From Rhizobium sp. RU20A (lineage in GTDB: Bacteria; Pseudomonadota; Alphaproteobacteria; Rhizobiales; Rhizobiaceae): 64,000 nt of DNA. How positions within the stretch are numbered: the first letter of the stretch is position 1; every line of letters starts with the position of its first letter. The notes below the pieces were generated by a model. It saw only the letters and a list, made by a program, of their open reading frames with translations, ran no database searches and was not told the DNA's origin. The stretch lies in contig NZ_FTMB01000010.1 of assembly GCF_900155885.1 (NCBI RefSeq), positions 1 to 64,000 of the forward strand, written 5' to 3'. The translations under genes and the position numbers were made by a program. Shown one piece after another: positions 55,069 to 62,874 of the stretch.

Positions 55069-56799
55069 GTGACCCTGGCAGTTCAGTTGAAATCCGACCC
55101 CCGCAATGCCCTCGGTCTTTTCCGCGACAGGCTGACGACTGCACACTCGCGTATCGAGACGGTCTTTCTTGAAGGCGGCGAGACCCTTGTTTCGGTCATG
55201 GAACTCGTCCAGGGCATGATCGGAACGCTGGACCGGATCAGCAAGACGCTGGACAAGGATGACGGTCCCGACACGATCAGCGGCATGAACCGGGCGATCA
55301 GCGATCTCGGCAGCCTGCCGAGCGCGGCGAGTGCGCGCCAGCAATCCTTCATCGATATTGCCGCAGCCTGCGGCGGCGCCATCGTTCATGTCGGCGACAT
55401 GCGGGAGACATTCCGCTATCTCAAGGTCTTCGCCACGACGGTGAAGATCACGGGTGCCGGTCTTGCCGAATTCGCCGAGTTCGCTGAAGAAATCCGCAGC
55501 CGCATCATGTCGGGTGCGGAGGAGATTGACCGGTTCTCGACCGAACTTGACCACATGCGCAAAGAGCTCGAGAGCGCACGCAACCTCTCCGGCGGCATCA
55601 TCGCCGAATTCGGGACGACGGTTCCCGCGCTCGCCGCCAATCTGTCGAAGAATGCGGTCCGCATGAAGGCCGAATACGATGCCATGGCGCGCCTTGCCCG
55701 CGAGGTGAAAACCGTTGCCGGCGATGTTCAGGCCAAGATTGCACAGACCCTCTCGGCCTTGCAGATCGGCGACATCACCCGTCAGCGCATCGAACACATG
55801 CAAACCAGCTTCGACCTGCTGGACCGTTTCCTCGACGAAGAGGAGGGCAGGGCCCTGACGGCCGGCGAACGCGCCAACCTCTCGGCTGCCGTCACGCATC
55901 TCGTCGATGCGCAGATCGAGCAGACGCTGGCGGATTTCCGCGAAAAATGCGCCCGCATTTCAGCCACCATCTCGTCCTTCAGCGCTGATGCGGCAAGGAT
56001 CCTTGCCCTTCGCGCGGATCTGTCGGCCTCGCGCTCGGGTGAGGACGGCGGAACGCTTGCGCAGATGGAGCGCGATCTTGCGGCTGCCCTCGACCTGACG
56101 CAGCGCGTCGATGAGCGCAGCAGCGAATCGACCCGCCTTGCCCAGTCGGTCGCCGGTTCGGTGCGCGCCTTGATCGCCTCCATCGAAACGATCCGCTCCA
56201 TCAAGATCGACATCCACTACATGGCGCTCAATTCCAACCTGCGCTGCTCGCGGCTTGGGGACGAGGGACGCTCGGTCAACGTCGTCAGTGCGGAACTGCG
56301 GACCTTCGCCGGCCGGCTGGAGGAGCCGGCCGATGCGGTGGTGGCCAGCATGCACAACATTTCCGAGGCCGCCGACAACCTCGCCGTTGTGCGCAGCGGC
56401 GCCCTGTCGAGCCTTGCCGGGCCGCTGGAGACAACCCGGCTTGCCATCGGCGAGGCCGCAACTGCCATTGATGAGTGTTTCCAGGCGCTGGACGAGCAAG
56501 GCAATGCCGTGTTCGGGCGGATCTCCGCTGCGGTCCGTTCGCTTGATTTCGAGCGTGAACTGGGCTCTGCGCTGGCGGCCTGCTCTGACCTTTCCGCGGA
56601 AATGGCAGGGAATGCGCCGTGCGAACCCTGCGGCGCCTATGCCGAGGTGCTGGGTAGCCGCATTCACGCTATCTACACGATGATCGAGGAGCGCGAGATC
56701 CATCTGCGCTTCCTGCCAGGGCCGCCCGCCGCGGACGCGCCCGCTGGTGCGCCGGCATCGCACAGCGACGATGATTTTCTGGATGATGCGCTTTTCTAA
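55069..56799 (+). CDS. Cytosolic MCP-like coiled-coil protein with altered tip
   Basis: 576-residue soluble protein, mostly helical, with the layout of a chemoreceptor hairpin in residues ~330-520. The tip region IDIHYMALNSNLRCSRLGDE then GRSVNVVSAELRTFAGRLEE aligns with the MCP tip (ALN, then GRGF-VVA-EVR-LA) but has Arg where receptors have the conserved Glu of VEAARAGE. No HAMP, PAS or membrane segment is seen, and no CheR-tether tail; the C-terminus is acidic (DDDFLDDALF). GTG 55069 is the start. It follows the sensor 2-receiver operon. Function unknown; a scaffold or a chemotaxis-derived signalling partner is possible. Confidence 0.72.
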   Translation: MTLAVQLKSDPRNALGLFRDRLTTAHSRIETVFLEGGETLVSVMELVQGMIGTLDRISKTLDKDDGPDTISGMNRAISDLGSLPSAASARQQSFIDIAAACGGAIVHVGDMRETFRYLKVFATTVKITGAGLAEFAEFAEEIRSRIMSGAEEIDRFSTELDHMRKELESARNLSGGIIAEFGTTVPALAANLSKNAVRMKAEYDAMARLAREVKTVAGDVQAKIAQTLSALQIGDITRQRIEHMQTSFDLLDRFLDEEEGRALTAGERANLSAAVTHLVDAQIEQTLADFREKCARISATISSFSADAARILALRADLSASRSGEDGGTLAQMERDLAAALDLTQRVDERSSESTRLAQSVAGSVRALIASIETIRSIKIDIHYMALNSNLRCSRLGDEGRSVNVVSAELRTFAGRLEEPADAVVASMHNISEAADNLAVVRSGALSSLAGPLETTRLAIGEAATAIDECFQALDEQGNAVFGRISAAVRSLDFERELGSALAACSDLSAEMAGNAPCEPCGAYAEVLGSRIHAIYTMIEEREIHLRFLPGPPAADAPAGAPASHSDDDFLDDALF

Positions 56800-56839
56800 G
56801 CGGTCAACGGTGATCGAATGCTCGCTGCCTTCACAAAAA

Positions 56840-56860
56840 TTTTCGCTGCGCATGCGAAAA
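56840..56860. repeat. Short palindrome, possibly a decayed rhizobial repeat
   Basis: TTTTCGC (56840-56846) and GCGAAAA (56854-56860) are perfect inverted arms; the following AAAAGTGG is a motif often seen in rhizobial intergenic mosaic repeats. It lies between two plus-strand genes and may also fold as a hairpin. Confidence 0.4.
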
Positions 56861-56955
56861 GTGGTAGTCGCGAAACGGCACGAATCTCTCTAGAAGACCG
56901 TTCGGTAACGGGCGCATGAGGGCGCCCGGATGAGGGATGACATGGGGACTGTTGC

Positions 56956-57255
56956 ATGAAAGTCGTCCACCTTCATGAACCTGACCGCTTTCATCCGGCT
57001 CTGCGCGAGTGGATGACGGAAAAGTCACTGCTGATTCAGCAGTTGGCGGAAGCAAAGGCTGCAGTTGACGGCGAGAGTGTCGTTTCTCAACAGTTGTCGC
57101 TCTCCAGTCTGGCTTGGCGATTTGCCGAAATTGAACGGGTCTCGCAGCAGGTTGCCAGGGCGATCGCGCCAGTGGAGCCCCTTGCCCGCCAGCGTGCCGT
57201 CAAGGTGATCGAGGACTGCACCGGTGTGCTGCGCCTCATGCGGCTTTGCGCCTGA
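56956..57255 (+). CDS. Small hypothetical protein (99 aa)
   Basis: 99-residue soluble protein rich in helix-forming residues (EKSLLIQQLAEAKAAVDGES, ARAIAPVEPLARQRAVKVIE). I recognise no family. ATG 56956 stands alone upstream of a clean frame with rhizobial codon use, and the next gene on the other strand converges on it 10 bases later. A helical hairpin protein or partner of the preceding MCP-like protein are guesses only. Confidence 0.6.
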   Translation: MKVVHLHEPDRFHPALREWMTEKSLLIQQLAEAKAAVDGESVVSQQLSLSSLAWRFAEIERVSQQVARAIAPVEPLARQRAVKVIEDCTGVLRLMRLCA

Positions 57256-57265
57256 CAATCTCTGA

Positions 57266-57703
57266 TCAGAATTGGCCCGTTGCCGCTGCCATTCCGGCAT
57301 AGGCTGCCAGCACGATCGCCGTCACGCGGGCGCGCATGACGATATACCATTTTGGCTGATCGCCGTTGCGGTGGATGGCACAGTCAAGCCCGAAAAGCGC
57401 CAGAAGGCACGCAACCTGCACCAGCATTGCCACGGAGGTCCTTGCGGGAACGGCGATCACCGCGAAGACAATGAGGGCAATGATGCTGCTCATGGCGAGA
57501 AGCAGGACGGACTGACGTTCGGACCAGTGCGCCGCCGTCCAGATCGTGCCTGCCATGAAGGCGGCAATCACGGCACCGTAGCCGAGAAAGACCCGCAGCG
57601 CGCCGTCCACCGGCAGTCCGGCGAAAACAGCGAGCAATGCGAGCCAGAAGGGCAGGGCGCCGAGATAGGTGAGGCGGACTGTCAGCGACTTGTCACGGAA
57701 CAT
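57266..57703 (-). CDS. DUF3429 family inner-membrane protein
   Basis: 145-residue protein with five hydrophobic helices (LTYLGALPFWLALLAVFAG, FLGYGAVIAAFMAGTIW, LAMSSIIALIVFAVIAV and two more). The motif GYGAVIAAFMAGTIWTAAHW is the core of DUF3429, common in alphaproteobacteria and of unknown function. ATG 57703 (MFRDKSL) is chosen by family length; the frame is open to 57763. It is monocistronic. Confidence 0.8.
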   Translation of the reverse strand: MFRDKSLTVRLTYLGALPFWLALLAVFAGLPVDGALRVFLGYGAVIAAFMAGTIWTAAHWSERQSVLLLAMSSIIALIVFAVIAVPARTSVAMLVQVACLLALFGLDCAIHRNGDQPKWYIVMRARVTAIVLAAYAGMAAATGQF

Positions 57704-58062
57704 CGACACCTCGGCCTTCGAGCCCGTAAAGCCCGCGTCGGGTCGACGGGAATGGCTCGGCACGATCTTTCAATCCGGCGCGCAGGGAAGAGGCGCTTGC
57801 TCGACGGGTCGGGCGAAGCGACACGAGGCCTTCAGAAGCGATCGGACGTGGCTTGTTTCTGCGTGATGTCGCAGTCTGAGACATAAAGAGATCCTGAGCG
57901 TCAGATCGATCTTTACGGGCGATGGCTGACGCTGGATCTGTCTTCCTGTTCTTTTTCAACGCGAGCTGGCGATTGCCGCCCGCGTGCCGGTGTGCCTACC
58001 GGGTATGGCGGCCGGCGGCCAGGCGGTTGGCCTGCGTCCGCGCGCCGCCATGCTGGGGCAGC
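57704..58062. other. 359-base region without a convincing gene
   Basis: Only Arg/Ser-rich frames typical of GC-rich antisense are open here. The left half should hold the promoter for the DUF3429 gene. No repeat, terminator with a U tract or RNA gene was recognised. Confidence 0.5.
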
Positions 58063-58377
58063 CTATTCGGCGGCGACCATCTGAAGGTCTGCATTGCTGC
58101 CTGTTTCGGCGGACTGCGACCGGTTCGCCAAATAGATAAGACAGCTTGTGCGCAACAGCGATGCAAAATTCGAAACGCTGCCATTGATCTCCAGTGCCTC
58201 GTCATGCAGCAGCGACAAGAAGCGCGATGTCGACAAGCCCTGGCTTGCGGACATCTCGTCGATCAGCGTCCAGAACGCCGATTCGAGCTGGATGCTGGTG
58301 GAATGGCCGTCAATCCGGACAGAACGGTTGACGGGGCGATAGCGCTGCGGATCCTGACCCGCAAAGACCTCACACAT
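58063..58377 (-). CDS. Ribbon-helix-helix domain protein
   Basis: 104-residue protein with a RHH_4-type ribbon-helix-helix core: a strand VNRSVRIDGHSTSIQLESAF followed by two helices (WTLIDEMSASQGLSTSRFLS, LLHDEALEINGSVSN). Such proteins are small DNA-binding regulators common in rhizobia. ATG 58377 has AGGAG (GGAGGAGA region) upstream; a longer frame to 58437 is less likely. It is divergent from the glyoxalase gene across 225 bases. Confidence 0.78.
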   Translation of the reverse strand: MCEVFAGQDPQRYRPVNRSVRIDGHSTSIQLESAFWTLIDEMSASQGLSTSRFLSLLHDEALEINGSVSNFASLLRTSCLIYLANRSQSAETGSNADLQMVAAE

Positions 58378-58602
58378 GGCATTCTCCTCCGTTTTTCTTG
58401 TTTGGCAAAGTATGGGACCAGACCTGCCATTGGTCAAATCGTCCCTTCGTCTCTGGCCTACGGAGACGTCGCGACTGCGGATGGGCCGATCCTCAGAAAT
58501 TTTGTCTGCGGTAACGGGCTGCTACCAGCCGCGCCCGAATCCGCAGCACATTTGCTCCCATGCGGGCACATTCGAACCTGCAACGGTAATGGAGGAAAAG
58601 AC

Positions 58603-58998
58603 GTGGCAAAGGCCATACACAGCATGATCCGTGTGCTCGAGGAAGCGCGATCGGTGGACTTCTACCAGAAGGCCTTCGGGCTCGAGGTCGCTGACCGGCT
58701 GGACTTCGAGACGTTCACGCTCGTCTATATGAGCAACAGCGAAAGCGAATTCGAGCTGGAACTGACGGTCAACAAGGGCCGCACCGAGCCCTACGCGCTC
58801 GGCGACGGCTACGGTCACTTCGCGGTTTCGGTGGACGATCTCGACGCCGAACATGCGCGTGTCACCGATCTCGGCCTGACGGTCGGCAAGATCGTCGAGT
58901 TCAACCGCGACGGTGGCCTGCTGGCGCGGTTTTTCTTCATGACCGATCCGGACGGATACAAGATCGAGGTGCTGCAGCGGCACGGTCGCTTCAAGTGA
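58603..58998 (+). CDS. gloA: Lactoylglutathione lyase (glyoxalase I)
   Basis: 131-residue metalloenzyme that converts the methylglyoxal-glutathione adduct to S-lactoylglutathione. The two beta-alpha-beta modules are complete with the metal ligands His (IHSMIRVL), Glu (FELELTVN), His (YGHFAVSV) and Glu (YKIEVLQR). GTG 58603 with GGAGGA seven bases before it is the start. Slightly divergent from E. coli GloA but of normal length. It detoxifies dicarbonyls from sugar and triose metabolism, which fits the dihydroxyacetone kinase fusion nearby. Confidence 0.9.
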   Translation: MAKAIHSMIRVLEEARSVDFYQKAFGLEVADRLDFETFTLVYMSNSESEFELELTVNKGRTEPYALGDGYGHFAVSVDDLDAEHARVTDLGLTVGKIVEFNRDGGLLARFFFMTDPDGYKIEVLQRHGRFK

Positions 58999-59146
58999 CC
59001 CGAGGACGTCGCGTCCGGGGCTGGAGATCCTGGGCGCGACGACGCGAAGACGTGGACGGCGCGGTCGATGAATTGCGCCGCATTGGCCGGTCGGAACCTT
59101 CGCAGTCCCGGCCCGCCGCTTACGCCATCAAGGAGGAGGAACGACG

Positions 59147-59695
59147 ATGGTCACCATTCACCAGGGAAAACAAGGTCACGAAGCAAAGGCCGGCCTATCC
59201 CGCCGCGAGCTTCTGAAGCGCGGCACGATCGGCGCAGCGCTCGTCATTTCCGGTAAGGCGGTACTCTGTCCCGCCAACGCCTGGGCGCTCGAAACGACGG
59301 CGCTCAAGCCCGACACCATGGCGACGCTTATCCAGCTCGCCCGGGACATTTACCCGCATGACACTCTCGCCGACCGCTTCTACGCAATCGCCGTAAAAGG
59401 ACAGGACACGCGTGCGGGGAAAGACGCTGCCCATAAGGCGCTGATCGAAGACGGCATTGCCGATCTCGACAGGCGGGCCGCCCCTGGCGGCTATCGCGGC
59501 CTTGGCTGGGAAGACCAGCGCGTTGCCCATCTTCGGGACATCGAAAAGACGCCCTTCTTCCAGGCCGTGCGCGGCGATCTCGTCGTCTCGCTCTACAACC
59601 AGAAAGAGATATGGCCGATCTTCGGTTACGAAGGCGAGAGCTATTCCAAGGGCGGATACATCGAACGCGGCTTCAACGACATCGAATGGCTGTGA
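59147..59695 (+). CDS. Gluconate 2-dehydrogenase subunit 3-like Tat protein
   Basis: 182-residue small subunit of a membrane- or periplasm-bound GMC dehydrogenase. A Tat signal is clear (SRRELLKRGTIGAALVIS, cleavage near NAWA). The remaining sequence (LIQLARDIYPHDTLADRFYA, GYEGESYSKGGYIERGF) is the gluconate_2-dh3 family, which binds the catalytic subunit and carries it through the Tat pathway. Strong ribosome site AAGGAGGAGG before ATG 59147. The catalytic partner follows after 93 bases. Confidence 0.88.
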   Translation: MVTIHQGKQGHEAKAGLSRRELLKRGTIGAALVISGKAVLCPANAWALETTALKPDTMATLIQLARDIYPHDTLADRFYAIAVKGQDTRAGKDAAHKALIEDGIADLDRRAAPGGYRGLGWEDQRVAHLRDIEKTPFFQAVRGDLVVSLYNQKEIWPIFGYEGESYSKGGYIERGFNDIEWL

Positions 59696-59788
59696 CGGTG
59701 ATCTGATCGCAGGACCGCGGACGACGGCGAGGAGGCCGCGCCCGCATGTCCAGTCACGCCACTTCAAGCGACCCATGCGGAGGAAAAC

Positions 59789-61360
59789 ATGGCAGCTCCC
59801 TATGATCTCAAGGACGACAGTGTCGTCGTCATCATCGGTTCGGGCGCCGGCGGCGGTACGCTCGGCAACGAACTCGCACAGAAGGGCATCGACGTCGTCG
59901 TGCTCGAAGCCGGCAAGCGGATCGAATATGACGAGTTCATCAACGACGAGTGGGACAGCTTTGCCCAGCTCGCCTGGCTCGACCATCGGACGACGGGCGG
60001 CGGCTGGCGCGTTTCGAAGGACTTTCCCAATCTGCCGGCCTGGATCGTCAAGGCCGTCGGCGGCACCACGACGCACTGGGCCGGCGCCTCGCTGCGCTTT
60101 CAGGAGCACGAGTTCAAGACGCTGACCCATTACGGCAAGGTGGAAGGCGCCAATCTTCTCGACTGGCCGATCACGCTGGCCGAACTCGAACCCTACTACG
60201 CCCGGGCCGAAGACAAGATGGGCGTGACGCGCACCAATGGCATCGAGGGCCTGCCGGGCAACAACAATTTCAAGATTCTGAAGGCCGGTGCCGACAAGCT
60301 CGGCTACAAGGAATGCCACACCGGCAACATGGCGATCAACTCCGCCGATCGCGACGACCGGATGAGCTGTCAGCAGACCGGTTTCTGCTTCCAGGGCTGC
60401 AAGTGGGGCGCCAAGTGGTCGACGCTTTACACGGAAATCCCGAAGGGCGAGGCGACCGGGAAGCTGGAAGTCAGGCCGCAGTCCCATGTCATCAGGATCG
60501 AGCATGACACGAGCGGCAAGGTGACGGGCGTCGTCTATGCCGACAAGGATGGCAAGATCCACGAGCAGAAGGCCCGCATCGTCGCGGTCGCCGGCAACTC
60601 CATCGAAAGCCCGCGCCTGCTGCTCAACTCCGCCTCTTCCATGTTCCCGGACGGTCTTGCCAATTCTTCCGGACAGGTCGGCAAGAACTACATGCGTCAC
60701 ACGACCGGATCGGTCTATGCCGTCTTCGAAAAGCCGGTGCATATGTATCGTGGCACCACCATGGCCGGCATCATCCGGGACGAGGCGCGGCACGATCCCT
60801 CGCGCGGCTTTGTCGGCGGCTATGAACTGGAAACGCTCTCGCTCGGCCTGCCCTTCATGGCGGCCTTCCTCGATCCGGGCGGCTGGGGCCGTTCCTTCAC
60901 CTCGGCGCTCGACAATTACGCCAACATGGCGGGCATGTGGATCGTCGGCGAGGACATGCCGCAGGAGCAGAACGCGGTGAAGCTGCATGCGGAACTGAAG
61001 GACCAGTACGGCATGCCGGTCCCGGATGTCTGGTTCACCGACCACGCCAATGACGATGCGATGCGCAACCATGCCTACAAGCAGGGCGAAGCGCTCTATG
61101 CCGCCGTCGGCGCGATCCGTAGTTTCCCCACGCCGCCCTATCCCTCCACCCACAATCTCGGCACTAACCGGATGAGCGAGAAGGCCAAGGACGGCGTCGT
61201 CAACAAGTGGGGCCAGACGCACGACATCAAGAACCTCTTCGTCTCCGATGGTAGCCAGTTCACCACCGGCGGCGCCGAAAACCCGACGCTGACCATCGTC
61301 TCGCTGGCGATCCGCCAGGCGGAATACATTGCCAAGGAGATGTCGTCCGGTTCGATCTGA
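59789..61360 (+). CDS. GMC family FAD-dependent sugar/alcohol dehydrogenase, catalytic subunit
   Basis: 523-residue flavoenzyme. FAD-binding GSGAGGGTLGNELAQKGIDV at residues ~17-36, VVLEAGK, GGTTTHWAGASLRF and the C-terminal catalytic segment (HNLGTNRMSEK, then FVSDGSQFTTGGAENPTLTI with catalytic Asn/His) are intact. It lacks its own signal and is expected to be exported with the Tat-tagged subunit 3 encoded before it. The usual third component, a tri-heme cytochrome c, is not next to it. The substrate is probably a polyol, gluconate or similar sugar; sequence does not decide. Confidence 0.9.
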   Translation: MAAPYDLKDDSVVVIIGSGAGGGTLGNELAQKGIDVVVLEAGKRIEYDEFINDEWDSFAQLAWLDHRTTGGGWRVSKDFPNLPAWIVKAVGGTTTHWAGASLRFQEHEFKTLTHYGKVEGANLLDWPITLAELEPYYARAEDKMGVTRTNGIEGLPGNNNFKILKAGADKLGYKECHTGNMAINSADRDDRMSCQQTGFCFQGCKWGAKWSTLYTEIPKGEATGKLEVRPQSHVIRIEHDTSGKVTGVVYADKDGKIHEQKARIVAVAGNSIESPRLLLNSASSMFPDGLANSSGQVGKNYMRHTTGSVYAVFEKPVHMYRGTTMAGIIRDEARHDPSRGFVGGYELETLSLGLPFMAAFLDPGGWGRSFTSALDNYANMAGMWIVGEDMPQEQNAVKLHAELKDQYGMPVPDVWFTDHANDDAMRNHAYKQGEALYAAVGAIRSFPTPPYPSTHNLGTNRMSEKAKDGVVNKWGQTHDIKNLFVSDGSQFTTGGAENPTLTIVSLAIRQAEYIAKEMSSGSI

Positions 61361-61459
61361 GCGGCGGCGGTTCCGCCGCGAACGATCCTCCCCGACCGCC
61401 CGCCGGGCGGTTGGAGACCGCGCGGCTGCAACCGTCACACATGGTTGCAGTCGTCACCT

Positions 61460-61487
61460 CTGGCCGGCTCCCGCCGGCCAGCTTTTT
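61460..61487 (+). terminator. Rho-independent terminator after the GMC dehydrogenase
   Basis: Perfect 9-base stem CTGGCCGGC (61460-61468) and GCCGGCCAG (61473-61481), 4-base loop, then CTTTTT. A second perfect hairpin, CTGCAACC/GGTTGCAG, lies just before it at about 61427-61451. Confidence 0.92.
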
Positions 61488-61517
61488 GTCGGTCTTGCTG
61501 GGTGTTCGAGCGGCTTG

Positions 61518-61970
61518 TCAGCCTGCGGCGGCTTTCAGATTGCCGGTCAGGCGCCGCACCGTATCAAGCGTCGCCCGCGCATCCGGCTCCGGCATGCCGA
61601 TCGCCTCGCCAATGCAGCGCATCACTTCTTCCGATTGGCCCTTCAGCGCCTCGCCGGCTGGTGTCAGCGAGATATCGACGCGGCGCTCGTCGTCTTCGCG
61701 CCTCGTCTTCTTCACGAGGCCCATGGCCGTCAAGCGCTTCAGGAGCGGCGTCACCGTTCCCGTGTCGAGGCCGAGGCGATCGGTGATCTGTGTCACCTGC
61801 AGGCTGCCTTCGCGCCACAGCAGGCGCATCACCAGAAACTGCGGATAGGTGAGACCCAGCGGTTCCAGAACCTGACGATAGACACGGCCGAAGGCCTGCT
61901 CTGCCTTGTAAACGGCAAAGCACAGCATGTCTTCCAGCGGCAGGGCGTCGAGGTCTCGCGGTGTCGTCAT
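61518..61970 (-). CDS. ohrR: OhrR, MarR-family organic peroxide sensor
   Basis: 150-residue repressor of ohr. The sensing Cys17 (DMLCFAVYKAEQ) and the two Tyr that hydrogen-bond it (Tyr31 in VYRQ, Tyr42 in TYPQFLVM) are present. A second Cys at 119 suits the two-Cys mechanism of Xanthomonas-type OhrR, in which a disulfide forms on oxidation. The winged helix (VTQITDRLGLDTGTVTPLLK) is intact. It is divergent from ohr, the standard arrangement. Confidence 0.93.
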   Translation of the reverse strand: MTTPRDLDALPLEDMLCFAVYKAEQAFGRVYRQVLEPLGLTYPQFLVMRLLWREGSLQVTQITDRLGLDTGTVTPLLKRLTAMGLVKKTRREDDERRVDISLTPAGEALKGQSEEVMRCIGEAIGMPEPDARATLDTVRRLTGNLKAAAG

Positions 61971-62130
61971 GCAGTCATGATAGATTGTGCAAAATATGAT
62001 TGCAAGCCATTGACGGAAGAGGTATGTCGCGTTAAGTTGCGTACAACAAAATATTAAACAACAAATATGCGGCAGCGGTTTACTCCGCTCGCCTGTCAGT
62101 CACCCCACGAGCACCACAAGGAGAAGACCT
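61971..62130. promoter_or_regulatory. ohrR-ohr divergent promoter region with candidate OhrR sites
   Basis: 160 bases with an AT-rich core. TTG/CAA-type dyads are present near ohrR (TTGTGCAA at 61985-61992 and TTGCAA at 62000-62005) and in the middle (GTTG-N4-CAAC at 62036-62047). One or more should be the operator at which OhrR represses both genes until peroxide oxidises it. Confidence 0.5.
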
Positions 62131-62562
62131 ATGTCAGTTGATGCAAAATATAAGACCTCGGCCACGGCAAGCGGCGGCGGTCGTGATGGCAAGACGATTC
62201 TCACGGACAACACGATGGCGCTCGACCTCGTCGTGCCGAAGGAACTCGGCGGCCCCGGCGGCGATGGCGCCAACCCCGAAAAGCTCTTCGCGCTCGGCTA
62301 TTCCGCCTGCTTCCTCGGCGCCATGCGCGTCGGTGCGCAGCAGCTGAAGACCAAGGTTCCGGACGGCACGACCGTGACCGCCACCATCGGCATTGGTCCG
62401 CGCTCGGAAGGCGGCTTCGGCATCACCGCAGCGCTCGACGTCTACCTGCCGGGCATGCCGGAAGACGAAGCCAAGAAGCTGATGGACGTCACCCACGGCA
62501 TCTGCCCCTATTCCAACGCCATCAAGGCCAGCGTCGACGTGGAAACCACCACCCGCAGCTGA
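62131..62562 (+). CDS. ohr: Organic hydroperoxide resistance protein
   Basis: 143-residue thiol peroxidase of the Ohr subfamily. The reactive Cys (GYSACFLGAMR, residue ~61) and resolving Cys (THGICPYSNAIKAS, residue ~125) are both present, with the catalytic Arg and Glu in GGDGANPEKLFALGY and its surroundings. AAGGAGAAG precedes ATG 62131. It reduces organic and lipid hydroperoxides with lipoylated proteins as electron donors, and is derepressed when OhrR is oxidised. Confidence 0.95.
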   Translation: MSVDAKYKTSATASGGGRDGKTILTDNTMALDLVVPKELGGPGGDGANPEKLFALGYSACFLGAMRVGAQQLKTKVPDGTTVTATIGIGPRSEGGFGITAALDVYLPGMPEDEAKKLMDVTHGICPYSNAIKASVDVETTTRS

Positions 62563-62593
62563 GACTTCCGTTTCGAGATGGAACGCATATGCG

Positions 62594-62629
62594 CCGGCCG
62601 CCCTTAGAAGCGGCCGGTGTTTTGTTTTG
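62594..62629 (+). terminator. Rho-independent terminator of ohr
   Basis: CCGGCCGC (62594-62601) and GCGGCCGG (62610-62617), 8-base loop, followed by TGTTTTGTTTT. It is 31 bases after the ohr stop. The 245 bases from 62630 to the dhaK end hold no convincing gene. Confidence 0.9.
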
Positions 62630-62874
62630 GATGACGAATCTTCATGTTGCACTTCGCTTATGGCCGACGATGAAGACAGCGCACGACTGGTTTTGCCCTG
62701 ATGCGCGGCACGTGGCGCGTTGCGCGAAGGCGACGTGGATTTCGCTTTGGAAATTCCGCGTCTGAAGCAGGCTTATCGCGAGGGAATGGCAAGCGGCCCT
62801 GGTCGCGTCATTTGCATGGATGTGTTGCTGGCGGAACTGAACGCACAAGCCCTGTGGTGGACTGATCCCGCAAT

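Noticed and set aside
57693-57884. A possible 63-residue minus-strand gene overlapping the DUF3429 start
   Set aside because: Composition is Arg/Ser-rich like random frames, it has no recognised family, and it overlaps the start of a better-supported gene.
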